A stretch of DNA of 64,000 nt from Prorocentrum cordatum (Eukaryota > Sar > Dinophyceae > Prorocentrales > Prorocentraceae): assembly GCA_963575745.1 (NCBI GenBank), contig CAUYUJ010018871.1, positions 545,537 through 609,536 of the forward strand. Reading direction: 5' to 3'. Of this stretch, positions 52,701 to 61,235 are shown in pieces. The notes beneath the pieces are model-generated. The model searched no databases. It was not told the origin of the DNA and saw only the letters and a list, made by a program, of their open reading frames with translations. How positions within the stretch are numbered: position 1 is the first letter of the stretch; each line of letters opens with the position of its first letter. Both the position numbers and the translations under genes were made by a program.

Positions 52701-53913
52701 GCCCATCGCGGAGGAGTTCAACCGTCAGGCCGACGCCCTTGCCACAGCGGCGGCACGCACGCACAACCTCTCCGACGACATCGTTGAAGCTGCCAAAACA
52801 CGACATCGCCAAGCGACCGTGCTCCACGGGGTCGCTGTCGCCATCTACGAGCGCAGACACCGTACTCTGCCGCTCCCACACCGCAGGGCTGGGTTTACAG
52901 CGGCTGAACTCAGCAAAATGGAACCAAACCCCCTGCTGTCGGACCAGGCACCACCTGCGGCTGGACCAGACATCCCGCAGAACCCTGACGAGCTCTGGGC
53001 CGAGGCACAACGGGCGATGTACGACGAACAGGAGGACGACCCGTTCGGCTTCGGCGGGGGACTAGACTTCCTGGACGACGGGCCAGCCAGCGCCAACCCT
53101 GCCCCGTCGGGCATCCGCACGACGCCCACCTCGACTCCGCCACCGAGAGCGGCACCGCACCCACACGATGACGTCGCTCACCTCCAAGACGCCGACGAGG
53201 ACTTTCATGACCCCCTCGGATTGGGTGACAGCATAGACGACGTCCCGCCGACACCCCACGCTGCCGACGATGCCGCTTCATCGAGTCGCCACCCGGGCAC
53301 GCGGCCGACCTCTGAGCCCTCGCACGGCATCATGATTGGCCCCTCCGTGCCACCAACCCCGCCCCCCCACCAGCACCAGCCCGCGGGGGCGGCTTCGGCC
53401 CCCCCGCAGGGCACTGAGCCAGTCAAACCGTCGCGCCCCGTCCACGCTCCTACTGTTGCAGGCTGCGAGGCTGCGGCTCCTCCGTCCTCATGGGGCGTGG
53501 CCCCAGCGGCTCCAGCCCTGGGACCGCGCGACACCCTCCAGTCGCCTCGCCACGGCGACGGCCGCCAGCGCACGGACCGCCGCACTGCGCTGGTCCACCA
53601 CCTGGCCAGGCGCACCGATGACCTCGTCCCCGCCGCGAGGCCCGCGGCCGCGGGCACAGAGCAGCCGCCCCGCACCGACCGCGAAGCCGAGCTGTCCCAG
53701 TCTATGGCCGCTCTCCAGCAGAGGTGCGCAGCTCTCGCCGCCGACCTTGCCGCTGCCCAAGCCCGTCAAGGCCCTTTGCTCCAGCGCCTCCACCGCGCCG
53801 GTCGTGCCTTCGCCGAGCTGCTTACACCCCCGCCCGATGGTGCTGCGCCGCCACTCACCCTCCATGCTATGCTGTCATCGCTCCGCGACGCTCCGCCTGG
53901 AGCCCCGCGCTAA
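43702..53913 (+). CDS. LINE ORF2 polyprotein (endonuclease, RT, RNase H-like)
   Basis: Frame 1 is open from 43702 after a TGA; the first alternative start is GTG 43882. From 43882 it has 3343 residues: a region around 166 with FWHGTRGDLAARLAFNGG and TYVGVHPSLAAWYA, resembling the H-G-T and Y blocks of ADP-ribosyltransferase folds (weak); a Cys-rich block near 655-700 (CLQCRFQCCQYC, CPDC); Pro/Arg/Ala-rich linkers (~1010-1560); endonuclease (~1614-1885); RT (~2255-2535); a C-x2-C-x8-H-x4-C knuckle (~2833); an RNase H C-terminal remnant (~2910-2960); and a C-terminal coiled coil (SQSMAALQQRCAALAADLAA). Because the DNA is GC-rich, the 47.9-48.6 kb part could be open by chance, and pol may start independently at ATG 48613. 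Confidence 0.7.
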   Translation, partial: SHAAVSRASSVTPRSTSPSPRDGPTSGAASGNPPTHEAAAAQATDAEASETRERTLGGDGVHGAPDDKADASNARGSSSDIDTQPPRRRARHASPARPQAPSGPGTPHPALWPPTRNLRSTIQRDPAVPVPPTSILTSLYQNGFALGNSGVTTEDIEDALRLYDHPRYTHDPTLQALAPWTDIMQRPPNRLTWVLEDSGGNSGETIFPYLTWDLRAPTTDTPTVFWHGTRGDLAARLAFNGGHLLPGPRREAKGRTATNVDRTYVGVHPSLAAWYAVPPHPPRSLEDDTLAWGPIALWMCEATKPPRGENWHNFVNGEAHGARLIYPRVLGLLIRMDWCAPTEAASRCRALPHTCGMGDCTHALHIAGFDHPDLREAAEARDQEAKIWRRLDTVAAWPPPQALYSPEAARAWATQHYDTEAATRADPNQPRPRASLRKLQLDPQPLIDLVYTATAQAVPERWQSDVRAPRPSGSSPGAASGPSHTSQPGAASGHSPDRSPTASGADDRRTPSLISAAAALARGHARARRSASRSSRQSGGNSASDSSDIDTWEHIETEEEPTAYHVLAFHVRDVRSRVNAPGVEVWLDPGEHHDGAYLPWGTTVVGHRVTDPAVAGRDGWVILHHDHGDTTTRLWAPTQVHVKADDTWRTVMIAADLGPQWIQRHADDARLPAEAVRTTGQSWFADVWPLWDRPRPHPDDAVTDEQAFPPLPGRWICLQCRFQCCQYCAARRNTQLGTSGHPTCPDCSLSGLRAPMDWSTDYSCNSWTCVYSTDDRAADTCCLSSRCPHPPRPHSLLDVRATGMPPHILARQYGNAPAQHDLLEPPRAPSGPGGELPKPGQAGYQGQWYLPPRPRRVPKQGLPDGTRRPPGFTGTGMPEDPSPDQPLWKEGYVLFGPHQALKEDFIFNKAVRRPYSLAITNMYRDRVTVRTVCESIAERIHTTRTRWRDVVLYWDAEGGPGPQALDYDMRLCDAMVSRATTEAELNHDRNNRGSFCLYGPAHQRAVNITVLPEPQNIDFVEHVRRYSPDGETYPDHAFEHVYQGWRRPDVPPILPDTRPLSRADQQRYQQHQQRTQQRDQRDAGQPSTPRNRSPARVPTGDRAVYGGGAAYHRGPIGARPAAAGAAASSYGHVPRARVHPAVVGYPRALAQAPPRAISPAPGSTRAWGLYPGRHDSTASNQSAAAPLAASAQGAASSRGRTGRPEGWREVNVRAWQPRQHTPPPNVAAAQRPAQAKPAPPERERQPLVPLVLTRTQAHRSASPRHSEGSAHRVSPRPDAADPDQAAASAAGGTGGSRPPSPAPSAAPIRSPSRADSARANAQAASPRDRHTGGRVPRSRPSSRHSSRKPPGSSTSSPPRETQADAQAPEVMPRFGAGAKDPNEVDLEPTPSTDQELPPPTRVAPPDEAPTFDPFKNKYRVKDLAAGFGGGSPLSPQSHGGAPATSAAAAAAAAPRGVSPVRNASLTAAGMDEAQRQATDRAARHAQLVADALAGRAPPQPQGPPPEASAEGAHEQAVPADAAHHGTDGAGAPPQDGPAVSRAQYSRARCAAAAPRCRRWFAFALALGRMDRGVASLSPCCRLTFPPSAPHGTGVRRFFRGSFTNVYEPPPAQRRPCLAYTFGPTAASAPSKPICCDAMSSYCGQASYLGDGQAALHRAGRANPSSTDGDGPGRSIHLVSLNITSLPANWPTITALGVDHNAAVIALQETRHAKPTRQAIATNAANPHHGGYQASLGPDLDLARAQRKAAHGGTDHTVEGNTGASGGVAILSKDAIVDSTVDDIATCIATLKAKKRWHEVFLPLCTQHRRRRRRNNHGPAGIYIASLYGVAGGDSTDIFRLADCAAARVGSAPYFICMDANTNIDDNPHLLHMMQHGWSNVAEGTPDHTMHTYGNIPDWDRVTKCPRTSRIDYVIANQAARSLVTDFCYLRDLPAKSHVGLQVTLDLSRLDHTAPRLLAPTPYPPNDGAHEDHELQALGTHIAGRYHDRMEQADARDDVERMFALANEASHEYHLTRLRDLPPPPPDHPKKKAPTMHGLTPTFEERPAVPRAFPTYGASTIHMNRLRKLHRQLCELRFIGLHHHIDCRAIPPHLAQRIDCTWAAARLLCHKLRPTALLAFPGAWTPDVPTPRGEQLDRLIQNLDSELARRANRAKAERIKIWSEGVREPSGRKAAIYARAADCSPTAYLRTPTTPDDAQLHCDITAFHPDQASTDDSDADTDAGGFSPGDGSSPDTDNDDGPIRGPLPAQVPDALPANAIVANTKDMLKLMVDTWEPILATYRARAGHDAEAMPTWADFYDEYRQELPTPSPAAPFHLTDDQLIHFIRTRSPRRAGGLDGWTTKEAKELPDDILRLFASVLRAMQRTGTIPEPLLHVPNPCLRKGRGELPTDQRLLSVLSVWMYAWEAPAYRSLTTWRQGWTHATSFGAVPKATIGDVSTSLALRIEHARTLLLPLAGAALDRQKCFDYLITDICLNLALHAGCPQDIVTVRRNFYRHHKRYIRMNGAYSRDLARTNGHLQGSSWSLDDIKLLMCVWTKRQHRYVPRSLSTTFVDDSNSTTHTAPELQKSLDETAKFDRFSGQRIHPGKVAGWALTDELHAAVTQLTLADRPLRVVDSFKLVGSYINAEAAPAPAALNLTATADARVRRATIRLPRIGKLPSPMLIKARHARSLAASVCTTGTDIQAPSGPAKTAYNHALKAAIRPKGNKWVEFWTLMAVCVPGHALEIDAITQREAFLCLRRQVNRDVTLCGLARDLQHHVQTLFGGGPVGRLVQSLQQLRWTWPTFGIMYDDWGCPISWLNLPQNAFLHMLRASQRRAFLRKIKPRRHDLGYLASVRQGLDLFASTWLARTKGAAKCTAWQLALLLNYLSGGGHTQQRRSRSNTSADFSPMCRYCDEEEETQEHTVRDCECWARERVPLTTLISDDQWARLPPHTRHCGLFDEDPALLDLQADHPAPQGTHAELWARIHRCVMAKPDMFRVEKVASHLGDLGIDRGLIGPIAEEFNRQADALATAAARTHNLSDDIVEAAKTRHRQATVLHGVAVAIYERRHRTLPLPHRRAGFTAAELSKMEPNPLLSDQAPPAAGPDIPQNPDELWAEAQRAMYDEQEDDPFGFGGGLDFLDDGPASANPAPSGIRTTPTSTPPPRAAPHPHDDVAHLQDADEDFHDPLGLGDSIDDVPPTPHAADDAASSSRHPGTRPTSEPSHGIMIGPSVPPTPPPHQHQPAGAASAPPQGTEPVKPSRPVHAPTVAGCEAAAPPSSWGVAPAAPALGPRDTLQSPRHGDGRQRTDRRTALVHHLARRTDDLVPAARPAAAGTEQPPRTDREAELSQSMAALQQRCAALAADLAAAQARQGPLLQRLHRAGRAFAELLTPPPDGAAPPLTLHAMLSSLRDAPPGAPR
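44360..44760 (+). other. Putative ART/PARP-like region in ORF2
   Basis: TVFWHGTRGD, LAFNGGHLLPGP, RTYVGVHPSLAAWYAVPP and, further on, WMCEATKPP follow the spacing of a PARP-like fold (H-G-T, then a glycine turn, then a G-V-Y/A-Y helix, then a strand). No catalytic Glu can be assigned. Suggestive only. Confidence 0.25.
48239..48484 (+). CDS. Small overlapping frame ending before pol
   Basis: In frame 2, ATG 48239 opens an 81-codon frame: MNKLFQLTLLITALTGRARR, an Arg-rich middle, AAVAGLLLLLRSAGWIEE and a Pro-rich end, with TGA at 48482-48484. Its codons look as good as the overlapping frame 1. It may be the true C-terminus of the upstream protein after a frame change, or noise. Confidence 0.25.
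   Translation: MNKLFQLTLLITALTGRARRRRTDQRCRVRSIRARAAPLPRHAAVAGLLLLLRSAGWIEESPPSPPAAVSPFPPPPPTVQE
48546..48608 (+). CDS. 20-codon frame with GGFSP motif upstream of pol
   Basis: ATG 48546 gives a 20-residue peptide MPCLHFWPDGGFSPVQANLL then TGA, and ends 4 bp before the in-frame Met (48613) of the pol part. It is in frame 3, whereas the long ORF is in frame 1. The GGFSP motif is the same DNA motif found at four other places in the element. Confidence 0.3.
   Translation: MPCLHFWPDGGFSPVQANLL
48715..49545 (+). other. Endonuclease (EEP) domain of ORF2
   Basis: SIHLVSLNITSLPANWPTI (Asn strand), AVIALQETRHAK with the catalytic Glu at residue 1648, GASGGVAILSK, GIYIASLYGVAGG, YFICMDANTNID (D-x-N), SRIDYVIANQAA (R-I-D-Y) and KSHVGLQV (terminal His; the usual Asp of SDH is Ser). 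All key blocks are in order in one frame; this nicks the target DNA in LINE retrotransposition. Confidence 0.8.
50640..51500 (+). other. Reverse transcriptase domain of ORF2
   Basis: DGWTTKEAKELPDDILRLF, then HVPNPCLRKGRGELPTDQR (fingers, K-G-R), FGAVPKATIGDVSTSLALRI, motif A AALDRQKCFDYL (Asp at residue 2401), NGHLQGSSWSLDDI (motif B, Q-G-S), motif C STTFVDDSNSTT (Asp pair at 51361) and RIHPGKVAGWAL (motif D). Catalytic residues are intact. Confidence 0.85.
52370..52800 (+). other. Zinc knuckle and RNase H-like tail of ORF2
   Basis: MCRYCDEEEETQEHTVRDCE gives C-x2-C-x8-H-x4-C as in many LINE RT tails. Then RVEKVASHLGDLG (K-V-x-x-H) and EEFNRQADALATAAA (N-x-x-A-D-x-L-A) match the last RNase H blocks; the first Asp/Glu blocks are not evident. 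Confidence 0.55.
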
Positions 53914-54613
<700 letters not shown>

Positions 54614-55600
54614 GGGGGCAGCTGCCTGCGCCCTGCTCGCCCAGCACCGCGTCGCAGCGTGCACCGTCGCCCTGCAGGGAGCCGAGATCAAGCTGTTCAT
54701 CCGACACGCGACGCAGCTCAATTCCGTTGTTTTGGCCACGCAGAAGACCAAGGCACGCTTCTCATTTGCATCACTGGGGTCACTGGAGTGCGCCGGGCGA
54801 TTCAGCGCGCGCATCGACGGGCCATTCAAGAGGGGGGAAGAGCCAGGGCACTGCATGAGAGGAGCCGTATACACGCGTCTCGGCAAGTTCCGCCGCGCTG
54901 GCAAAAAAGGCTGCCACCTGCCGGACGCAGTGAGCCGATCGCACATGTGCGCGCGCAGGTCCTCATTCGGATCCGAGGTGCTCTCAGCACGCGGCGCAGC
55001 AGACGGTCTGCAGGCGCGCCCCCGACCTCCGCGCGCTGCCCGAGACGGCACGCGGCCGCGCCTCTGCCGCGGAGAAGGGGGTTGCGCGATCACTGCTGAC
55101 CTCGTCATAGACGGCATGTCCGTCTTCAGCGCCCTGCCCATGGACTTGGCCCGGCTGCCATCGGAGAACAGCATGGTTGGCCACCAATGGTGGTTAGCCA
55201 ACTAGCTGCGCACACAACAGATCGACTACTTGCACTGGCGCGGCACTCGGGACACGCGGGCCGACCCCATGACCAAGTGCAGCATGGACCGAGAGCTAAT
55301 CCCCAACGCGACGGGCGGCCCGGTCAGCCATGACCACGCCGCGGTCAAGTTCAGCGACGAGAGGCTGAAGAAGGCCGCCCCGAGCTCGCAGAATGGCTCA
55401 TTCGCGCAGGAATTCGGAGATGCTCTTGCGACTTTGTCACGAGGCCACACGGAATCAAAATGCGGATATACTTCCAAGAGCCGCATTGGCCCACCGGGGG
55501 TGGGATGCGAGCTTTATTTTCAAGAGCCGCATTGGCCCATGGGGGTGGGATGCAAGTTCCAACGCACGCGGGCATCCACCTGCGAGACTGACGAGTAGAG
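54614..55600 (+). pseudogene. Copia RT tail and RNase H, downstream half
   Basis: Frame 3 resumes with LGAAACALLAQHRVAACTVA and IRHATQLNSVVLATQKTKAR (the end of Copia RT, G-A-x-A-Y/C...L..Q and the LN..V...Q block). Near 55090-55125 it reads ITADLVIDGMSVFSALP, the RNase H D-x-x-S-v block. A TAG at 55203 is followed in frame by YLHWRGTRDTRADPMTKCSM, the last RNase H block (W-x-D/G-T-R-D-x-x-A-D-x-x-T-K). The tail holds a 43-bp tandem duplication (caagagccgcattggccca...) at ~55478 and ~55521. Confidence 0.7.
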
Positions 55601-55683
55601 CACTCAAGCGAGCGGGCTTGCTCGGACAGTTCGGGTAGTTCGCGGTTGCTTTAGCAGGTGTTCCTTAATAGTCTCGCAATTTG

Positions 55684-56150
55684 CCAGGTGGGGGGATAGA
55701 TTCGCCTGCTTCGGCTAGTCCCACGGGCCCTGGCGGGGGGGCCCCCAGCCATTCCACTGGCGCCGTAATGTTTTTGCGGCTGGCGCCGTGGAGGGCCAAT
55801 ATGCCCTTGGGGTGGAATGAAGGCCGCCAACCTACGTACTTGTCGAACTCAGGTGAACCTTTCCCCTTGCGGTCAGGCAATTTGTTTATGAGAAGGGCGG
55901 TTCGTATAGCCTGTTCTGCAGCTGTCTGCTTGAGTATAAAAAAGCACGACGGACTCTTTTGAGCACCAGATTCGAACAGTAGGTCCTCATGCCTTGCCTG
56001 CTTGTTACGCTGTCCTTATCGTTGCTGCATCGGGTTGCAAGGGTCGTTTGCCGCGCCCGCCTTACACGCTCTACATAGTAAGACCTGGTCAAGCTATAGT
56101 CGTTCGACCGTTTTCCTTTAGGGAAACCATTTTCCACCTGTTACATCCCA
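55684..56150 (+). repeat. Putative 3' LTR region
   Basis: A purine run aggtggggggataga at 55686-55700 could be the polypurine tract. Downstream, gagtataaaaaagcac at 55933-55948 is TATA-like, and tcgaacagtaggtcctcatg at ~55971 matches the left LTR remnant. Start and end are uncertain. Confidence 0.35.
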
Positions 56151-56206
56151 TTGTTTAGTCTCGTACTCATCATCACCACCGTGGTCGTCGTGGTCATGTT
56201 TATCAC

Positions 56207-56237
<31 letters not shown>

Positions 56238-56660
56238 GTCATTGTGGTCCCCCCAATCCTCGTCCTCCTTGTTTCTTTTTTCCCCATCCCCCGTTGCGTT
56301 TCTTTTGTTTCTGCGAACCCTTCCTCACCATCTTCCATAGGCCCATTCATCCTTCATCCACAGTACATCCTGGTCAGAATTCCTTCTCCTCGAGGGCCAC
56401 CCGAATCCTCCTCATCCCAGTTCCTCCACCTGTCCCCGCTCGTCCTCCAGGACAATTTGTTCAGATCAGCTGCCTTGGCGGGTTGCGCCCGGCTCGAGCG
56501 ATGTCGTCCTCCCCTGGCGCCGCCCTGTTCGAGGCCACAGAGGGTGAGGAGGGGGAAAAGGGGGAGAGGAGGGGACCCGGGGCAAAAGGGGAGGAGGGGG
56601 GGAGAATGGGAGAATGGGAAGAGGGAAGAAAGGAAGGAAGGATGGAGGAGGGGAGTGTGA
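56151..56660. other. Intergenic with CAT and purine tracts
   Basis: (ATC)n at 56196-56240. No gene supported. Confidence 0.4.
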
Positions 56661-56955
56661 GGAGGAGGAGGACGAGGAGGAGGAGGAGGAGGAGGACGAG
56701 GAGGAAGGATAGCGGGACGAGGAGTCGGAAGAGAAGGCTTGGCCGCGGTATTCTTAGTAGCCCGTGCCGGGCGTTCCGACGGAGCTTGCGGAAGGAAGGA
56801 AGGGAGGAGGAGGAGAAGGAGCAGGCGGAGGAGGAGGGGATCGAGGATCGAGGAGCGGAAGCATCAAATTCGACGAGCAAAAGGAGTTCGGAGGAGGAGG
56901 TTGGAAGAGGAAGAGGAGGAGGAGGAGGAGGAGGAGGAGGAGGAGGAGGAGGAGC
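56655..56955. repeat. AGG/GAG microsatellite tracts
   Basis: gaggaggag repeats at 56655-56710 and 56895-56955, with a ggaaggaagg patch between. Confidence 0.9.
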
Positions 56956-56961
56956 GAGGCC

Positions 56962-57054
56962 ATGGACACCAACAGGGACGGAAGGATCTCGCGCGAGGAG
57001 TTCTCCGCCGCCATGCAGCGGGGCGTGATGGGGGCCAGCCTGACGTACGCGGTT
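56962..57054 (+). CDS. EF-hand exon
   Basis: The frame reads MDTNRDGRISREEFSAAMQR then GVMGASLTYA. DTNRDGRISREE is a canonical 12-residue EF-hand calcium loop: Asp1, Asn3, Asp5, Gly6, Ile8, Ser9, Glu12, followed by the usual Phe. It starts right after a GAG repeat ending in ag, a possible acceptor, and protein-like sequence fades near 57054. Only one hand is present, so the rest of the gene is in other exons. Calcium-binding proteins of this kind are abundant in dinoflagellates. The host protein cannot be named. Confidence 0.55.
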
Positions 57055-57474
57055 GCACCTGGTACCGCTCCCGTCCCTCCCTCCGCCTCGAGGGAGAGGG
57101 GATCGCGGCGAGGGAGGCGGGAGGATCGATGATCCTCAAGACGTGTATTTGCCCACCGTGTGTGGTTACCCCGCTCAGCTCCACTGACAGCGCGCTGCCC
57201 GTGTCGGACCTAGTGGCACCGTCTGCGTCGGGCTTCGGTGAAGGCACACGTTGGCGCTGACACACGATCTGCGGATCATGGCGAGCACTCGAGGATCGAG
57301 GATCCAGGTTCTCGAACCTTTCTGTTCATTCCGGGGCGTCTGGGAGGCGTCTCGTCTTCATTGTGGGATTCCCCTTGGGATTCGGACCAGGTTGCGCCAT
57401 TGGACAGGGGCCGATTTTTGAGGGGAGGTGAAAGGAGTTCTGCGCGATTCTTGGGAGCCAGCATTTTTTCATCC

Positions 57475-57620
57475 TCCTCCATGATCCTTCTCCTCCCTCC
57501 ATCCCCCCAATCCTCCTCCTCCCCTCCTCCTCCTCCTTCTCCTACTTCTCTTCCTCCTCATCCTCATCCTGCTCCTCCTCCCTCCATCCCTCCCTCCCTC
57601 CTCTCCTCCTCCTCCTGAAT
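57475..57620. repeat. (CCT)n microsatellite
   Basis: Interrupted cctcct/cctcat repeats. Confidence 0.85.
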
Positions 57621-57726
57621 CATAACCCCATGCTCGTCCGAGTTATCTTCAGGCCCTGTCCCGCCTGACCTGTTCCTCATCCTTTACGTTCGTCCAACAT
57701 CCTCTTCCCTCTCCATTGCCACACAG

Positions 57727-57780
57727 GTTTGACGAGTTCGACGGTTGGATGGTTGACCTCGCGCCTCGCCTCTCACCGTT
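57727..57780 (+). CDS. Possible short exon
   Basis: After ccacacag (acceptor-like) a frame reads FDEFDGWMVDLAPRLSP before an AGG repeat starts. It could belong to the EF-hand gene 700 bp upstream; this rests on proximity only. Confidence 0.2.
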
Positions 57781-57784
57781 AGGG

Positions 57785-58022
57785 GGAAGGAGGAGGAAGA
57801 GGAGGAGGAGAAGAAAGAGGAGGAGAAGTTGGGAGGAGGAGGAGGAGGAGAAGGAAGAGGAGGAGGAGGAGGAAGAGGAGGATGAGGAGGAGGACGAGAA
57901 GGGGGAGGGGGAGGGGCTAGGGGAAGGGGGGGGGGGCGGGAGGGGGGGGGGCGGGAGGGGGAGGCGGAGGAAGATGCGGAAGAAGAGGAGGAGGAGGAAG
58001 AGGAGGAGAACAGGATGAGGAG
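57785..58022. repeat. AGG/GAG and poly-G microsatellite
   Basis: gaggaggag, then g-rich runs near 57925-57965. It ends just before the tyrosine-recombinase element. Confidence 0.9.
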
Positions 58023-58060
58023 CAGGAGGAGAGGAACAGGCGGATAGATATGTAAGGGGT

Positions 58061-58121
58061 TGTACGTGAATCATCTAAAGGGGCCCGATCGCCGCTAAGC
58101 GTCAGCACGCTGCTGTAGTCA
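58061..58121 (+). repeat. Split direct repeat A1
   Basis: 61 bp with core ggggcccgatcgccgctaag; 6 differences from A2. Confidence 0.8.
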
Positions 58122-58399
58122 TCTCTGGGGTTCAAAGCGAGGGCCCCTGTTGGGGCATGCATTCGGGCCTCAACCTAGCCTACGAGATCCTCAGATCCGT
58201 CGGCTCTGCTGCCATAGTTTCGGCTGGCCGCTGCCCAGCCGTGCCCATTGCCCCGCCTGCCCGGAGTGCCCGCCAGTGCCGGCATGCCTTGGCGCCCCTC
58301 CCCTCCCCGAGCCAAGCTGTGCGGCAGTGAGCTCGCAGGCGCTGGCAGAGCATGGTCGTTTGTGGGGCTCCGAGGCGCTGGCAGAGACGTCGTCGCCCT

Positions 58400-59042
58400 C
58401 TCGCCGCAGGCCGCGGTGCAGGGCTCCCGCGCGGTGCAACCACATGGTGCCCCAGCCGAGTGGCTCTGGCTGCCTTCGTCCCACCAGGCAAGGAGATCGA
58501 GTTTGCAGGTGCCGAGGCCTCGGGAGATGCGCGACGGATGGGCATCACGACCAGTGGAGGCCCTTGTGTGAAGACCCTCTTTCGGACCGCCGTGGAGGGA
58601 ATCTCAGAGGTCAGCTTCGTGAATTTCCCTGCGCCTGGTCCTCGCACCGTAAGCGAGACTACTGGGGTGTGGGTGCCCAGTACATGATCATACAGGCCAG
58701 TGATTTGGCCCTCACATACGATGGGATGGACATTATCAACTTGGGAGCCTTCGAGTTGATGCTGAGGAAGGCGCAACTCATCGAATACAGCCACTCGGAG
58801 ATGGGCGGCGGAGGCAAGTTCGACGGCGACACCACTGACGACAGCAAGGGCAAGAAGAGCACGAAGGGCAAGGACCGTGGGGGCCTGATGCGCGTGGGGC
58901 TCTGCGACGAGTCCCAGATCTTCACGGGGTGCCACAGGGAGCTCGGGGACATCATGGTGGCCCACGATATCCTCGACTCGTGTCGAAAGAGGCGAAACAG
59001 GTCCGCAAGGCCCGCGAGGAGCGGGCCGCGGCCGCCAAGTAG
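58400..59042 (+). pseudogene. Gag-like region of the recombinase retroelement
   Basis: Three successive frames: frame 2 VALAAFVPPGKEIEFAGAEA and VKTLFRTAVEGISEVSF; frame 1 DYWGVGAQYMIIQASDLALT, IINLGAFELMLRKAQLIEYS and CDESQIFTGCHRELGDIMVA; frame 3 from 58980 SKEAKQVRKAREERAAAAK with TAG at 59040-59042. The order 'FE.L.RKAQ.IEY' then a basic KAREER helix is what I know from the protein preceding dinoflagellate recombinase-type RTs. Function is not established; probably a structural or RNA-binding protein. Confidence 0.5.
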
Positions 59043-59399
59043 CCCTACGAGAAGGCTGCCCGACCAGGCGCTCTGCTTGGCGGGGCGCCCAGGCAGAGGC
59101 ATGCCCGCCTTCCCTGCCCAGGGACCTCCGCGGCCTCTGGCGCTGGGGGGCCTCGCAGTTTTGGCCCGACCCCCGGGGACGGCAGGCATCGCGAGTTGTT
59201 ACCCTTGCCCGATGTGTTCCAGGAGATTGCCGAGTTCCCGTCGAGCTGCCGACCGCCCGTGCCCCGACGCTCGCGCCAGCGACCCCGCGTCCGCCGGCGC
59301 GAGTTGGAGTGGGCGAGTCACACAGTGAGATCGCTCACTGAGATGAGCGCTGGGCCGCGGAGCTGCGGCGGGCTGGGAGCGCCCGTGTCCGGGGGGCAG

Positions 59400-60920
59400 C
59401 AGTTGGTTCTCGACCGTCTCCCATCGCGCGCCCGAGAGGTGGATCGCCCCCCTCCCGGGCGGACAGGCCAAGAAGCCATGCGAGCCCTTCTGGCCCGCCA
59501 GGGCTACGACGGCGAATGCGCCGCCCTGGCCAGCCTTGATGTCGACCGATTGGCGCGTCCAGAACGAGGGCATCGCGCTGTCCCTCTTGCGGATCTGGAT
59601 GAGCCTGCCGGCGCGGAAGTCTCAAAGGCCCCCATGCAAGGAGAAGCCCCTGCCAAAAGAGAAGGCGGAGCAGCGCAAGTCGGATTCGGGAGCGGAGAAG
59701 GTTTGCACAGATCCGCGTCTTCGCAATCGCCGCCAGCACCTTCGAGTTGGCGAAGCGGCACGGGGCGCGCGGCCTCATCGAACACAGGAAGCACCGCGCT
59801 GAGGACGCGCGCGTTGTCGCGGTCCACAAGAAAGATAACATGCTGAGGATGACCATTAATGCGAGGTGGGCAAAAGCGCACTTCGCCGACCCCCCTGGAC
59901 GCGAAGTTGGCGACGAACAAGAGCTTCGCGACGCTGGGGGTGGACGCTGGGGCGCCGCGCTCTGGCTTGGAGGCGTTGGCATCATGAACTGCTTCTATAC
60001 GCTGGAGGGAGTTCCGAGGGCACATAGCTTTTCCTCGGCCTCGCGCTCAGGATGCAGGGGTCTCTGAGGCCATCGACGGGATAGGGACGGCGCTGCCCCC
60101 CCCCTGTCTGGGGGCGGCGCCCACGGGCTGGAACCAGGCCCCCATGGCGCGCCAGATGGTTCACGAGGCCACGGTGACCGAGCTCGAGGGGATCTCCGTC
60201 GCCAATATGATGAGGAATGGAGCGGGGGCGCCCCCCGCGCGGCCGCTGGCGCGCACTGAGTACGCGGACAACTGCGCGGCCCATTCCACCCCGGAGGAGC
60301 CCGCGGCCTCCGCGGCCCAGCGCGCGAGCGAGCTGTTCCGCGAGAAGGGGCTTGCTACGCGCGGCGCCGAGGGCCAGTCGCCCCGGCGGGAGTTCGCCGC
60401 CGACGACGGCCTGGCCGGGCCCAGCCAGCTGCGTCTCTGGAGGCTTCATCTTGGCATTCGGGAGCTGCCGCGACGCCCTCGAGCGTCGGGCCGCGCCATT
60501 GAGATCACCATTGGCCACCTCGCCTTCGTCGGCATCTTGAGGCGAGAGTTCTTCGCCACGTTCGGGGCTTCGCGTGCTTTCAGCACAGGGGCCAAGAGGT
60601 GGCGCTCCGGTCTGCTGTCAGGAGGGAGTTGCGACGGGCGCCCTCTCGATTTCCGCTGTTGCGCCGTCACCTCGGGGCGGCGCGGTCGGGCGCGGTCAGC
60701 GCCAGCGACGCGTCATTTTGGGGCGGCGGCGCGGCTGAAGGAGAACAGGGGGCTCCATTCATCGCGGCGGCCGGGCGGGCGCGCGAGCGCTGGCGCTTCT
60801 CTGAGGGCGAGGAGCTCGGCGCCCGCGCCCGTTTGCACTGCGAGCTGCAGCGCGGCTTGCTGTGCTCGCGAGAGAAGGGCAACCAGCGGCCAGACACCAG
60901 TACCCCATCCTCGGATTCCT
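59400..60920 (+). pseudogene. RT/RNase H of the recombinase retroelement
   Basis: Frames change several times. Blocks in order: ARVVAVHKKDNMLRMTINAR and WAKAHFADPP at ~59810-59895 (the fingers V.KK...R...NAR.AN.HF); IMNCFYTLEGVPRAHSFSSA near 59985 (where motif A usually reads D..D.FY.L..P); APMARQMVHEATV; RTEYADNCAAHSTP at ~60255 (the YADN / YVDN motif C); EITIGHLAFVGILRREFFAT at ~60505 (the G-H-x-x-F...LRRE linker); then AVRRELRRAPSRFPLLRRHL, VSASDASFWGGGAA (RNase H D-A-S-x-x-G) and GRARERWRFSEGE. Decayed but the family order is clear. Confidence 0.6.
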
Positions 60921-61235
60921 AGGAAATCAGTCCCGAGCTCATGAAAGGAGAGTGAAGCGTCGCGTCTGCTGGCCGCCGGTGGAAGTCCGAGCACGCGCCT
61001 CTTTCCCGAGGCTAGGGCCGCGCTGCGGGCGCTCATGCATCAGTTGCGCCGCCAGAGGTCCTCGAGGAAAAAGCTCCTCCCCCTTGTCGGCGCTATGAGT
61101 CTGTCCTTGATGCTGACAAGAGGGAGTTCGTCATCCTCGCCGATGAATCTGATTGCCGACGATGGGGCGCCCTGTGTCTTGGGGCCGACGTCGCGCCGAG
61201 TGTCTGATGGATCATGAGCGAGCGAAACCCAGCCG

